Below, in pieces: positions 1-8,694 of a stretch of 64,000 bases of DNA. Source of the DNA: Sphingorhabdus sp. (GTDB lineage: Bacteria > Pseudomonadota > Alphaproteobacteria > Sphingomonadales > Sphingomonadaceae); contig JANQNO010000007.1 in the NCBI GenBank assembly GCA_028279555.1, forward strand, positions 203,292 to 267,291. Direction: 5' to 3'. The position numbers and the translations under genes were made by a program. Under the pieces are notes generated by a model, which was given only the letters and a program-made list of their open reading frames with translations, did not search any database and had not been told where the DNA came from. Each line of letters starts with the position of its first letter. Within the stretch, counting starts at the first letter, position 1.

Positions 1-7
1 TAACTGA

Positions 8-3000
8 CTAGCTCGCGGCGAGCAGCTCCGCGTTACCGCCGGCGGCGGTCGTGTCGATGGTCACGGTCCGCTCGGTCATATAACGCTCGATCGGGTCATG
101 ACCGCTAAGCAGCAGAATGATCGGCCCGTCACGCCGCGCAATCAGGGCCGCGATCTCCGCCCGGTTTTCGCGGTCGCAGGCGACGGCGTCGAATTTGCCT
201 CCGATAAGCATGCTGTTCAGATCGTTCCCTGCAGAATCGCAGAAGGAAGTCTCGTTGCCAGCCGCCTTGGCCAAAGCAATCTGCCGCTCAAGATCTTCCT
301 TTTGATCCCCGCCCAGACACAGAATCGTACCGCGCGGATGCAATGACAATGTATTCTTCTCGCCCGTCGGACCCGGTAGCGCCACCGGCTGCGGAACAAC
401 GGCTTGCACTGCTACTTCGTTGTCACTGCTTCGCGAAAGCCGCGCCAGATAATGCGGGCCGCCGGCCTTCGGACCCGTCCCCGACAACCCCTCTCCGCCA
501 AATGGCTGCACGCCGACGACGGCACCAATCTGATTGCGGTTGACGTAGATATTGCCGATTCTAGCCTGGCCCGTGACGGCATCCACCCGGCTATCGATGC
601 GCGTATGCAGTCCCATCGTCAGGCCGAAACCAAGCGCATTGATTTCATCGGTCAGCGCTTCGATATCACGGCCAGCAAAGCGAACCACATGCAGCACAGG
701 TCCGAAAATTTCCTCTTCCACTGTCGATACGGACGGCACTACAAAAGCAATGGGTGCAATGAAGTAGCCATTCTCCGATTGCGGTGCCTCGCTCTCTCCA
801 ACGACCCTGTGGGCGCTCCGCATCTTCTCCACATAACCGGCGATTTTTTCCTGCGCCTGCGCATCAATTACGGGGCCGAGATCGTTGCTTTGATCGTTGG
901 GAATCCCGACCGAGAGCTCATCCATTGCTCCCGACAGCATTGTTTCAAACTCTTCGGCAATATCATCCTGAACACAGACGATCCGGCAGGCAGAGCAGCG
1001 CTGGCCAGCGCTTTGAAAGGCAGAAGCGACGACGTCCTCGACCACCTGCTCGAGCAGGGCGGTGGAATCGACGATCATGGCGTTTATGCCGCCCGTCTCC
1101 GCGATCAGCGGAACCAGTGCGCGGCTGGTATCGGCCAGCGATGAAGCGATGATCTTTGCGGTGCGGGTGGAACCGGTAAACACGACACCGGCAATATCGG
1201 CATGCCGCGTCAAATGGCTGCCCAGCAGCGCACCATCGCCAACAACCAGATGCAGTGCATCTCTCGCCACGCCTGCATCATGGAGCAGTTTGACCGCGCG
1301 ATAGGCAATGAGCGGTGTCTGCTGCGCGGGCTTGGCTATGACGCCATTGCCCATAACCAGCGCGGCCACCACTTGGCCTGCAAAAATCGCCAGCGGAAAA
1401 TTCCAGGGGCTGATACAGGCGACGACACCGAGCAGCATGCGAGAATTGTTGGCCGCTTCTTCCGCCTGATCGGCATAATAACGGCAAAAATCGACCGCTT
1501 CGCGAATTTCGGCGATGGCGTCGGGAACCGTCTTGCCGGCTTCGTGCACGCACAGATTCATGAAGGCGTCGGCATCATCCTCGATCAGATCGGCGGCCTT
1601 GCGCAAGCATGCTGCCCGCTCGGATATCGGCGTTCTGGCCCAGGCCGATTTTTTGGCCGCGTCAATCGCGGCGTCGACATCTGTCACTTCGCTTTCCGCA
1701 ATTTCGCCAACCATCTGTTCGCTATCATAGGGAGCGAAGACTGGCCGCGAAGCACTCTTGCTGGCCCTTCCATTTACAACCGAAGACGCCCTTGCCTCGA
1801 TGGGCCGTGCAACAACATCAGAAAAACGTGCATGCTGATCGGCTTGAGAGAAATCATCGCCTTTTGCGGCCGGCCTGCCGCCCAGATAATCGCGCGGCTC
1901 GGGAATAGCAGCATTTGGCGAGAAGTCCGCTGCGCGGGATTGGTCAATCGGATCGCGCGCCATTTCCTCTGATACAGTGCTCGCGTCCGCCAGCTGGTTG
2001 ACGAAGGAAGAGTTGGCGCCATTTTCAAGCAGCCGGCGAACCAGATAGGGCAGCAATTCCTTATGCCGGCCCACCGGAGCATAAATCCGGCTGACAACGC
2101 CATACTTACGCGTCAGCTCAGCATGCAGCGCCTCGCCCATCCCGTGCAGCCGCTGGAATTCGAAACGAATACCGCTATCCTTGGCCATATGCATGACCGC
2201 CATCGCGCTATGCGCATTATGGGTGGCGAAAGCCGGCATGATGATATCGCCAAGTGCCATGAGCCGCCGCGCACAGGCAAGATAGCTGACATCTGTATGC
2301 TCTTTACGCGTGAAGACCGGATAGCTTTCCAGGCCCATTTCCTGGGCGCGCTTGATCTCGGTGTCCCAATAGGCACCCTTGACCAGCCTTAGGTTGATAC
2401 GACTGCCCGCCCTACGTGCCATTGCGCCGACCGCATCGATCACCGGTATGGCGCGCCGCTGATAAGCCTGGACCACAATGCCCAGCCCGGTCCAGCCTGC
2501 CAGCTCTTCCATCTGCAAAAGCCGCTCGAAAATCAGCAGCGACAATTCTAACCGGTCGGCTTCTTCGGCATCGATGGTGAGGCCAAAGCCAGCCTTGCTT
2601 GCAATCGTGCACAGCCGGGCCAGCTTGTCCGTGAGCGCCGGGACGCAGCGCTCTTTCTGGGCATATTCATAGCGCGGATGCAGCGCCGAAAGCTTGACCG
2701 AAATGCTCGGTGCCCGCGCCCGGTCATAATCGCCGCGCAATCCAGCAAGATGGTTGGCAGCGGCAAGATATTGCTCAAAATAGCGCTCTGCATCCTCGGC
2801 AGTATGCGCTGCTTCGCCCAGCATATCATAGGAGAAGGCAAAACCATCGGCCTCATATTCCTCAGCACGGTTGCAGCCTGATGCAATATCGCTGCCCAAT
2901 ACAAAATGGTTGGCCATCATCGATATTACGCGGCCCACGGCGGCCTGCATCACACCGTCGCCGAGCCGGGCGGCAAGATTGGCCGCATCAACCCCGCCGC

Positions 3001-3394
3001 TTGTCCGCGCCCAGCCTTTGGCAAGCGAAAGCCCCGCCGTCGCCGTCTTGACCGTAGCGCCCCTGCTGCCGAGATGCGCGGCCCAATCGCCATCGAGCAG
3101 CCGGTCGCGCAGCAGCAAATTTTTGGTGAACGCATCGGGCGTCCGGATCAGCGCCTCTGCCAAGCGCATCAGCACCACCCCCTCATGGCTCGACAGGCCA
3201 TATTCCTGCAGCAGTGCATCCATTGGCGACAGGCTGCCAGCATCGCTGCGGATAGTTTCGATCAGCGCCGCCGCGCGCCGGGAGATCGCCTTGCGATCCT
3301 TGCCGTCAAGCCCGGCCTGCTGCGCCAGTTTGCGGACAAGTGCCTGTTCGCCGGTGAGATAATGCGCAGCGATGTGGCTATTTTCGTGGGGCAT
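8..3394 (-). CDS. putA: Bifunctional proline dehydrogenase / glutamate semialdehyde dehydrogenase PutA
   Basis: This 1128-residue enzyme oxidises proline to P5C with an FAD barrel and then P5C/glutamate semialdehyde to glutamate with NAD. The N-terminal half shows proline dehydrogenase signatures (SVKLSALHPRYE, LRLVKGAYWDTEIKRAQ, FATHNAHS, FEFQRLHGMGE, YAPVGRHKELLPYLVRRL). The aldehyde dehydrogenase half follows with ISPWNFPLAIF, AETGG and GQRCSACR, whose Cys800 is the predicted nucleophile. It is shorter than the 1320-residue E. coli protein and begins directly with the helical arm, without a ribbon-helix-helix DNA-binding domain, so it should not be its own repressor. The gene is divergent from a Crp/Fnr-type regulator across about 115 bp. 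Family assignment is very secure. Confidence 0.97.
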   Translation of the reverse strand: MPHENSHIAAHYLTGEQALVRKLAQQAGLDGKDRKAISRRAAALIETIRSDAGSLSPMDALLQEYGLSSHEGVVLMRLAEALIRTPDAFTKNLLLRDRLLDGDWAAHLGSRGATVKTATAGLSLAKGWARTSGGVDAANLAARLGDGVMQAAVGRVISMMANHFVLGSDIASGCNRAEEYEADGFAFSYDMLGEAAHTAEDAERYFEQYLAAANHLAGLRGDYDRARAPSISVKLSALHPRYEYAQKERCVPALTDKLARLCTIASKAGFGLTIDAEEADRLELSLLIFERLLQMEELAGWTGLGIVVQAYQRRAIPVIDAVGAMARRAGSRINLRLVKGAYWDTEIKRAQEMGLESYPVFTRKEHTDVSYLACARRLMALGDIIMPAFATHNAHSAMAVMHMAKDSGIRFEFQRLHGMGEALHAELTRKYGVVSRIYAPVGRHKELLPYLVRRLLENGANSSFVNQLADASTVSEEMARDPIDQSRAADFSPNAAIPEPRDYLGGRPAAKGDDFSQADQHARFSDVVARPIEARASSVVNGRASKSASRPVFAPYDSEQMVGEIAESEVTDVDAAIDAAKKSAWARTPISERAACLRKAADLIEDDADAFMNLCVHEAGKTVPDAIAEIREAVDFCRYYADQAEEAANNSRMLLGVVACISPWNFPLAIFAGQVVAALVMGNGVIAKPAQQTPLIAYRAVKLLHDAGVARDALHLVVGDGALLGSHLTRHADIAGVVFTGSTRTAKIIASSLADTSRALVPLIAETGGINAMIVDSTALLEQVVEDVVASAFQSAGQRCSACRIVCVQDDIAEEFETMLSGAMDELSVGIPNDQSNDLGPVIDAQAQEKIAGYVEKMRSAHRVVGESEAPQSENGYFIAPIAFVVPSVSTVEEEIFGPVLHVVRFAGRDIEALTDEINALGFGLTMGLHTRIDSRVDAVTGQARIGNIYVNRNQIGAVVGVQPFGGEGLSGTGPKAGGPHYLARLSRSSDNEVAVQAVVPQPVALPGPTGEKNTLSLHPRGTILCLGGDQKEDLERQIALAKAAGNETSFCDSAGNDLNSMLIGGKFDAVACDRENRAEIAALIARRDGPIILLLSGHDPIERYMTERTVTIDTTAAGGNAELLAAS

Positions 3395-3509
3395 GACGCA
3401 TCCGCAATGAGAATTCAGGCGCGCTTATTGCCACGCGATGGCAGCCAGGCAAAGCGCAATCGGCAGCGGAAAATTTTTCGCTTGGCCGCTGGGCATCTGT
3501 GGTTATTTT

Positions 3510-4193
3510 ATGTCCGGAAACAGGCAGAGGATTCTAATTTTGCAACAGGCAGAGCGCATCGCTGTCATCAAGGAACTTTTCGGGTGCCCCGCGGAGGTCG
3601 CCGAACAGGCCAATGCGTCGATGCATCACCGCAAGGCGGCCTGCAACAATGCCATCCTGCATCAGGGCGATGAAAGCGGTATCTGCCATTTGGTCGTCGA
3701 TGGCCATGCCCGCGCGCACATAGTCGGGATCGACGGGCAATATGTTCAGATCGCAACCTATGAACCGGGGGAGATATTCGGTTCCTACCCGGAGAAGGAA
3801 ACGCAGCGCGCCGACATTATCGCTGGCGATGGCCTCGAATTATTGATCATCGAGAGCGCAAGGCTCGCCGAACTCGCCGACGGGCTCGCGCCGCTTGGCG
3901 GCGGATTGTCGCGTATATTCTCCCAGCAGATGGGCATGCTGTTCGACCGGATGGCTGCCCGGGTGATGCTCAGCGCAAACGGGCGGGTCTATGCCGAATT
4001 GTTACGACTTGCCGACCGGGACAATGTTATCAAACCTGCCCCTGTCATTGCGGCCATCGCGGTTTCCGTCCAAACAGCCCGCGAGACGGCATCACGCGCT
4101 TGCAGCAATCTGCAGAAGCGCGGAATTATCGAGCGCGAAAAGACGCATTGGCGGATTGTCGCACCGCGTCAGCTGGAAGATATGATCGCATAG
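3510..4193 (+). CDS. Crp/Fnr-family transcriptional regulator, divergent from putA
   Basis: A protein of about 227 residues with an N-terminal cyclic-nucleotide-binding-like barrel (ILHQGDESGICHLVVDGHARA, then YEPGEIFGSYP) and a C-terminal winged helix (IAAIAVSVQTARETASRACSNLQKRGIIEREKTHWRI) typical of Crp/Fnr regulators. There is no FNR-style N-terminal cysteine cluster, so it is not expected to sense oxygen that way. I chose the ATG at 3510; an earlier in-frame start at 3438 adds residues that do not look like the family. It sits head-to-head with putA, which lacks its own DNA-binding domain, so regulation of putA is a reasonable inference. Its 3' end overlaps the convergent next gene by 25 bp. 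Confidence 0.85.
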   Translation: MSGNRQRILILQQAERIAVIKELFGCPAEVAEQANASMHHRKAACNNAILHQGDESGICHLVVDGHARAHIVGIDGQYVQIATYEPGEIFGSYPEKETQRADIIAGDGLELLIIESARLAELADGLAPLGGGLSRIFSQQMGMLFDRMAARVMLSANGRVYAELLRLADRDNVIKPAPVIAAIAVSVQTARETASRACSNLQKRGIIEREKTHWRIVAPRQLEDMIA

Positions 4194-5641
4194 ACCGGAA
4201 AGCTCCCGATGCTGCTGCGTATCTCGCCAGCTTCTTCAACACGAATATCATCATCTGCCGCCAGTAGCGCGAAAGCCGCGGCCTTGCTGGCAGAAACCTG
4301 TCCTTCCTCTGCCGTTTCGAGCAGTGCGCGGCAGCGCGCGAAGAGCGCGCTCGATTCGATACCCGATGTTACGATACCCTGATCGATGGCGCATTTGCTT
4401 GTATCATCCTGCAACGCGGTCATAGCGCTGCGGGCTGCTGTCAGTGTTGAAAATTGCAAGATAACCCCGCCCGGAATCTCATGCCGCGCAGTCTGGCCTT
4501 CGACCCCATCGGGCGACACCCCTGCACCAGCCAGCGCCAGCAAGGCGGCAAGCTGGCCTTCGTCTGCCTGCCCTTCCGGCCTGGAACCTCCGCTTTCGTG
4601 AATGGTGATGGTATCGGCCGCGCCGCCGCTCGCTATCCAGTCCGACAGCCTCTGCTGCGCGCGCTTCTCATGCCGCCGGTCCATCCTGAGGGCGAGCGCT
4701 TCACTTTGCAGATTACGGGCATTCTGCCGCGCCAGCCCCTGGCACACCGCTTCACAGATACGCACGGCATTGGGTAGGGGCGCATCCGCCGCTGCTAGAT
4801 AATCGACCGTATCGGCCTGCTCCATCAGGGCATCGAAGCGCGACGCCCAATCTTCGCCGATCGCGGCCACCGATTGGGCGCGGAAATTTTTGCGGTCGCA
4901 GGGCAAAATCACATGCAGCTCACCGCCGCGCGCCAGCAGCGCTTCGGCAATCAATATATCCGCGCCCGCCGCCAGCGCGCCATAGCCAAAACCGACATTA
5001 TGCGCCGCGAGCCAGCCATCCACTTCGGCACACAGCGCGCTTTCATCCTCGGGCAGGCGCATCACCCCCTGGAAATGCAGGCTGGCGGGCGGTTGATACC
5101 GCTCCAGCCAGCCTGCATCCGCCCCCATTTCGGCTGTGACCAGCCGAAACTGCCCGATGGTTGCTGCGTGATCCTCATAGGCCTGCGGAGCCTTGCCGAT
5201 CGCTTCGGCCAGCGCCGCTCGCGCTTCTGTTTCTTTCCCCAATAGGAGCAACGCCTCACTGCGCGTCGCGCCGAGCCAATAGGCGGTTTCCGCCTCGTCC
5301 GGATTGGCATCGAGCATGGCAAGCACATCATTTGCGAGGCTCTGCGCGCGCGCATTATCCCCGGCCATCAGCGCAAGCGTGGCGGCATTGATCAGCGCGT
5401 AAGAGGATGGAAAGACCGCAGAGGACGCGGCATAGGCTTCGCCCGCTTCGGCAAAAAGGCGCTGACGCTCCGCCCCTGATGCGGCCTTCGCCTGATCCTT
5501 GATCAGTCGCCCCTTGAGCGTCAGCGCGCGCGGATCGTCCGTCGCATCCAGCCAGCCATCATCGACAAATAAGCGCCAGGCCCGCGCTGGCGAACCAGCC
5601 CGGGCCGTGCGCAGGATTTTGGGAAGTGGGGTCTTCTCTAT
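4169..5641 (-). CDS. TPR protein with SLOG-like and cyclase-like domains (TIR operon, third gene)
   Basis: About 490 residues if read from the probable upstream start. The first ~190 residues are helical TPR-like repeats (AAYAASSAVFPSSYALINAA and onwards). The middle has GYGALAAGADILIAEALLAR followed by GGELHVILPCD, which resembles the nucleotide-binding SLOG/LOG fold. The C-terminus (CRALLETAEEGQVSASKAAAF to SIGSFPVY) resembles the tail of class III nucleotidyl cyclases, but I see no metal-binding aspartate pair, so it is probably inactive. The first ATG lies at 5368; coding-like TPR sequence continues upstream with no ATG, GTG or TTG back to an in-frame stop near 5678. The likely start is the ATA at 5641, overlapping the stop of the preceding gene and preceded by GGAAG. 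Domain calls are from recalled motifs and are moderate. Confidence 0.6.
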   Translation of the reverse strand: MEKTPLPKILRTARAGSPARAWRLFVDDGWLDATDDPRALTLKGRLIKDQAKAASGAERQRLFAEAGEAYAASSAVFPSSYALINAATLALMAGDNARAQSLANDVLAMLDANPDEAETAYWLGATRSEALLLLGKETEARAALAEAIGKAPQAYEDHAATIGQFRLVTAEMGADAGWLERYQPPASLHFQGVMRLPEDESALCAEVDGWLAAHNVGFGYGALAAGADILIAEALLARGGELHVILPCDRKNFRAQSVAAIGEDWASRFDALMEQADTVDYLAAADAPLPNAVRICEAVCQGLARQNARNLQSEALALRMDRRHEKRAQQRLSDWIASGGAADTITIHESGGSRPEGQADEGQLAALLALAGAGVSPDGVEGQTARHEIPGGVILQFSTLTAARSAMTALQDDTSKCAIDQGIVTSGIESSALFARCRALLETAEEGQVSASKAAAFALLAADDDIRVEEAGEIRSSIGSFPVYAIISSS

Positions 5642-6282
5642 GACGATTCTTCCGAAGTGAGGTCGATGGCCTGCAATTTAATGACGGGCTCTTCAACTGA
5701 GAGGTCTAAATAGCGGAAACTATTTACACCACCGCCACCGGGTGGCGGGTTTTTGATATCAGGATCGATTGTTATTGGCAGCCACCCTCCCTGATGCTTT
5801 TGTTCTAATTCTACTGTAAAGCTGAACCCGTCAGGTGGGACATTGGCATTGCTATCGCGAGCGTTGCAATAAATACTGATCCGGTCATCTAATCCATCTT
5901 CATAAAATGTACCGGTTCCGTTTACTTGCGCTACCCCATAGTAGTCGATGCAATCTTCTTTAGTTGTAAGATGCACACCTTTTCGCAGCGGCCAACGCCA
6001 GCGCACATTTTCATCCAGAACAATGGTAAGCTTAGTGTTTTCCTCGATTGCCAGATAGAAAATCCCTGTTCCGATCCCATCTCTTAGCTCTTCCACAACT
6101 ACCTTTGAGAATGACTGACCTGAATTCGTGTCTTCCCTCATTGTGAATACGATCCGCGTCTTGTTACCAGCGATTTGTTTTTCTTTGATTGACAGAGTCA
6201 AGTTTACGTCCCTCGCGGGATCGCCCTCAAACGGAATGTCGTCCAAAATTGCGTACTGCCGGAATCCCTCTTCTGGTTTCAT
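5638..6282 (-). CDS. Hypothetical protein in TIR operon (second gene)
   Basis: A 214-residue protein I do not recognise. It starts MKPEEGFRQY after a strong GGAGGA ribosome site and lies 1 nt after the stop of the TIR gene, so the two are surely cotranscribed. The sequence is acidic and looks beta-rich, with no signal peptide or membrane segment, and carries a proline/glycine linker (PPPGGGG) before a short C-terminal strand segment ending SEESS. Its base composition is visibly more AT-rich than the flanking genes. Its stop overlaps the probable start of the TPR/SLOG-like gene. Position suggests an adaptor or substrate of the TIR protein, but that is only inference. Confidence 0.7.
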   Translation of the reverse strand: MKPEEGFRQYAILDDIPFEGDPARDVNLTLSIKEKQIAGNKTRIVFTMREDTNSGQSFSKVVVEELRDGIGTGIFYLAIEENTKLTIVLDENVRWRWPLRKGVHLTTKEDCIDYYGVAQVNGTGTFYEDGLDDRISIYCNARDSNANVPPDGFSFTVELEQKHQGGWLPITIDPDIKNPPPGGGGVNSFRYLDLSVEEPVIKLQAIDLTSEESS

Positions 6283-6283
6283 T

Positions 6284-7879
6284 TTATAGTCCTCCCTTTT
6301 TCTCCAAGTCATCAATCTGAATACTCCAGCCGCGCCATTCTTGGTTATGGGGATCGTGCTGGAGCAGACGATCCGCGTTTCCCTTTGCAGCCTTCAAGAA
6401 ACTGCGAAGCTGACTAACCCGATTGGTTTTTGTAAGTAATTGGGCGAATGATAGCTGAGCACGCATCAAGTTCTCGATCCTCTCCATGTTTTCCGGCTCA
6501 AGTTTTATCAATTGATTGACAAGCTCTTGCTGCTTGATCCGGTGCTCGAATGCCAAATCAATTTTCCCGTTTGCGAGCCAAGCGTCCGCCATCCACGCCT
6601 GCCGGTTCGCATAGTTTTCTATCACCGTCGGGTTGCTGCTATTCGACCGATACACCGACAACATCGTTTCCAACGCCAACTTACATTCTTCTAGCGCCAA
6701 ACTAGGTTGTTGCGGCCTCCCAAGAGAAACCGCACAAAGATCACCATAGGCAAAAGCCAATTCCACAATCCAGTCAGCTTTTCGTGAAGGTAGCTCAACG
6801 AGAGACAGCGCAAGACTTTTTCTGACTTCAAAATGTCTGCGTGCCGACTCCTTTTTCCCGTTAAGAAATGCAACGTATCCTAGCCAGAATTCGCTTTGCG
6901 CATGCGAATATATCCTGTCGGGATTTTCCTTTTCTCGTTCGAACAACTCTTCCGTTACTCGGTACGCTTCCCGAAATTTCGCGAGTGCTTTGCCCCGGTC
7001 ACCTCGAACAAGATCATCCTCGCCCCAACTATGTAGGACGAAAGCCCGCTTCTCCAGTGCTTCGACCGGAAGCGCGGAGAGATCCCCCTGATTTTCGTAA
7101 TATTCCATCGCGCGCTTGTTGACCGCCGTCATGATGTCGAGCCGCCCCACGCCTTTCAGGTCTTCGCGCAGATCGGTCAGCATGAAGCCGATCAAGCCGT
7201 CGGCTTGCGCCTGCTGATGCTGCGCCTCCGCCCGCTGGGCCTGCGCTTCGTTGCGCGACTCGATGGCGACCACTGTCATAATGGCCATCACTAGCATCGC
7301 CGCCAGCGCCCCGCCCGTGACCGCCATCACGCGCCGGACCCGGCGCTGGGCATCGCGCTGGACGAGCGCATCGAGCGGTACAGCGGCAATCCCCGCCACG
7401 ACTTTCAGAAAGCCGAGCCGCGACCCGTCGCCCTCCTTGCGCAGGTCCGCCGCGAGCGGCTCCTTCCCCAAGGTCAAGGGAAGCGGCAAGGCTTCGTCGG
7501 GTTCGCCCTCGATCAGCGCAGCGAGCACAGGGCGATCGGGATGCAATTCGCGAAACAGCTCTATCTCGCGCGCGACCCAGGGCGATGCCTTCGCGGCAGG
7601 CGAACAGAGCACAACCAGAGCCTGCGATATTTTGAGCGCGGCCTTTACCGATTCCGACAGATCTTCGGCAGCAGGAAGATCTTCGCGGTCGCGGAATATC
7701 TGCCCCAGCCGGTCGCTGGCACCGCTATCTCCTGCATTCTTCGCATCCGCGAGCCGCGCCGCCACATGCTTCGGCAGGCGGTAGCTTTCGAGTTTCTTAT
7801 GGAGTTTCTGCGCAGCTTTCTTGTCAGCATGACTATAGCTGACGAAAGCGCTGAAGGCGCGACCTTCCCTCTCCCCCAT
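6284..7879 (-). CDS. TIR-domain membrane protein with TPR-like C-terminus
   Basis: 531 residues. Residues ~8-150 form a TIR domain (AFVSYSHADKKAAQKLHKKL; LVVLCSPAAKASPWVAREIE), with Glu105 in the WVAREIE motif at the position where NAD-cleaving TIR domains usually carry their catalytic glutamate. A single membrane helix at about 183-206 is followed by an Ala/Gln/Glu-rich coiled stretch to ~227 and then a long helical TPR-like region to the end. The layout places TIR in the cytoplasm or on the opposite side from the TPR part. It leads a tightly coupled operon with an unknown protein and a TPR/SLOG-like protein. Such proteins can act in NAD-derived signalling or immunity; which applies here is unknown. 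The TPR half is more AT-rich than the TIR half. Confidence 0.82.
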   Translation of the reverse strand: MGEREGRAFSAFVSYSHADKKAAQKLHKKLESYRLPKHVAARLADAKNAGDSGASDRLGQIFRDREDLPAAEDLSESVKAALKISQALVVLCSPAAKASPWVAREIELFRELHPDRPVLAALIEGEPDEALPLPLTLGKEPLAADLRKEGDGSRLGFLKVVAGIAAVPLDALVQRDAQRRVRRVMAVTGGALAAMLVMAIMTVVAIESRNEAQAQRAEAQHQQAQADGLIGFMLTDLREDLKGVGRLDIMTAVNKRAMEYYENQGDLSALPVEALEKRAFVLHSWGEDDLVRGDRGKALAKFREAYRVTEELFEREKENPDRIYSHAQSEFWLGYVAFLNGKKESARRHFEVRKSLALSLVELPSRKADWIVELAFAYGDLCAVSLGRPQQPSLALEECKLALETMLSVYRSNSSNPTVIENYANRQAWMADAWLANGKIDLAFEHRIKQQELVNQLIKLEPENMERIENLMRAQLSFAQLLTKTNRVSQLRSFLKAAKGNADRLLQHDPHNQEWRGWSIQIDDLEKKGGL

Positions 7880-8002
7880 CCCGACTTCCCCCGCTCGGAA
7901 TTATGGATTCGGTTACATTCATAACATGATATGACGTAGGGTAACAGGCAGCGGCAAAATAGTGGCGCAAAGCCCATCCAATACTCCTGCAATGGCGCCG
8001 CT

Positions 8003-8677
8003 TTATTCTTCCCGGTCGACGATCACATCTTCGGCTTTGACATCGGATTTGGGCGTTGCTCGCGCCATCCGCTTCATCCTCAGAATCCGTCCGTCATGCC
8101 AGCCCATCAGGCCCTCATCGACGCCAAGCGGAAGGAAGAGCGCGCCGCTGCTCTCCGAGAGCCCCCATTGACCGCCACCCGCGCACATCCATTCATGCGG
8201 ATTGCCGGTCTTTGCAGGATCGATCTTGAGCAGTTCAAGCGCGGGGGCAAAAAACTGATCGGCCTGTTCGCGCGCTGCCTTCTGGATAATGATGCCCGAC
8301 ACCGGTTCCTCGCAGAAATCATCGCTGCCTTCGCTCTTTTGCGGCATATAACTCCAGCGCAGCTGCTCAGGATAAATGTCGACAATGGCACCTTCCATCG
8401 GCTCCTTCACCTTGCGCGATGCCGTTTTGCGCGTCCTGTCCAGCGCCAGGATCGCCTCCACTTTCCAGCTACCCTGCAGCTGCTCAACGGTAATCTCGTC
8501 AGGAATCGAACGCTCTAGCCCGGCATCGCCTTCCTTCGCACCGCCGGGCGCGGGGGCGGCGGTATTGCTGGCGCTATTGCCGGCAGATGCGTCATCTTCC
8601 TTTGGTGCATCGGCTTTCCTGTCGCAGGCCGATATGAGCAAAGCGGCCAGCATGAGTGGCGCAACCAGTTTCTTCAT
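8003..8677 (-). CDS. Predicted lipoprotein of unknown function
   Basis: 224 residues starting MKKLVAPLMLAALLISAC, a clear lipoprotein signal with lipobox LISAC, followed by a low-complexity Ala/Pro/Asp linker. The mature domain (EQLQGSWKVEAILALD and onward, with CEEP and MCAGGGQWGLSE) is not one I can name. A TTG start at 8698 overlaps the previous stop, but the internal ATG places the signal peptide at the true N-terminus. It follows the LysM cell-wall gene by 17 bp and is probably cotranscribed with it, so an envelope role is likely. Confidence 0.72.
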   Translation of the reverse strand: MKKLVAPLMLAALLISACDRKADAPKEDDASAGNSASNTAAPAPGGAKEGDAGLERSIPDEITVEQLQGSWKVEAILALDRTRKTASRKVKEPMEGAIVDIYPEQLRWSYMPQKSEGSDDFCEEPVSGIIIQKAAREQADQFFAPALELLKIDPAKTGNPHEWMCAGGGQWGLSESSGALFLPLGVDEGLMGWHDGRILRMKRMARATPKSDVKAEDVIVDREE

Positions 8678-8694
8678 AGGGAAGCAGCCTTTCG

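Noticed and set aside
4169..7879. Calling the TIR operon a Thoeris system
   Set aside because: There is no ThsA with a SIR2 NADase domain; similarity is limited to a TIR protein and a possible SLOG-like neighbour.
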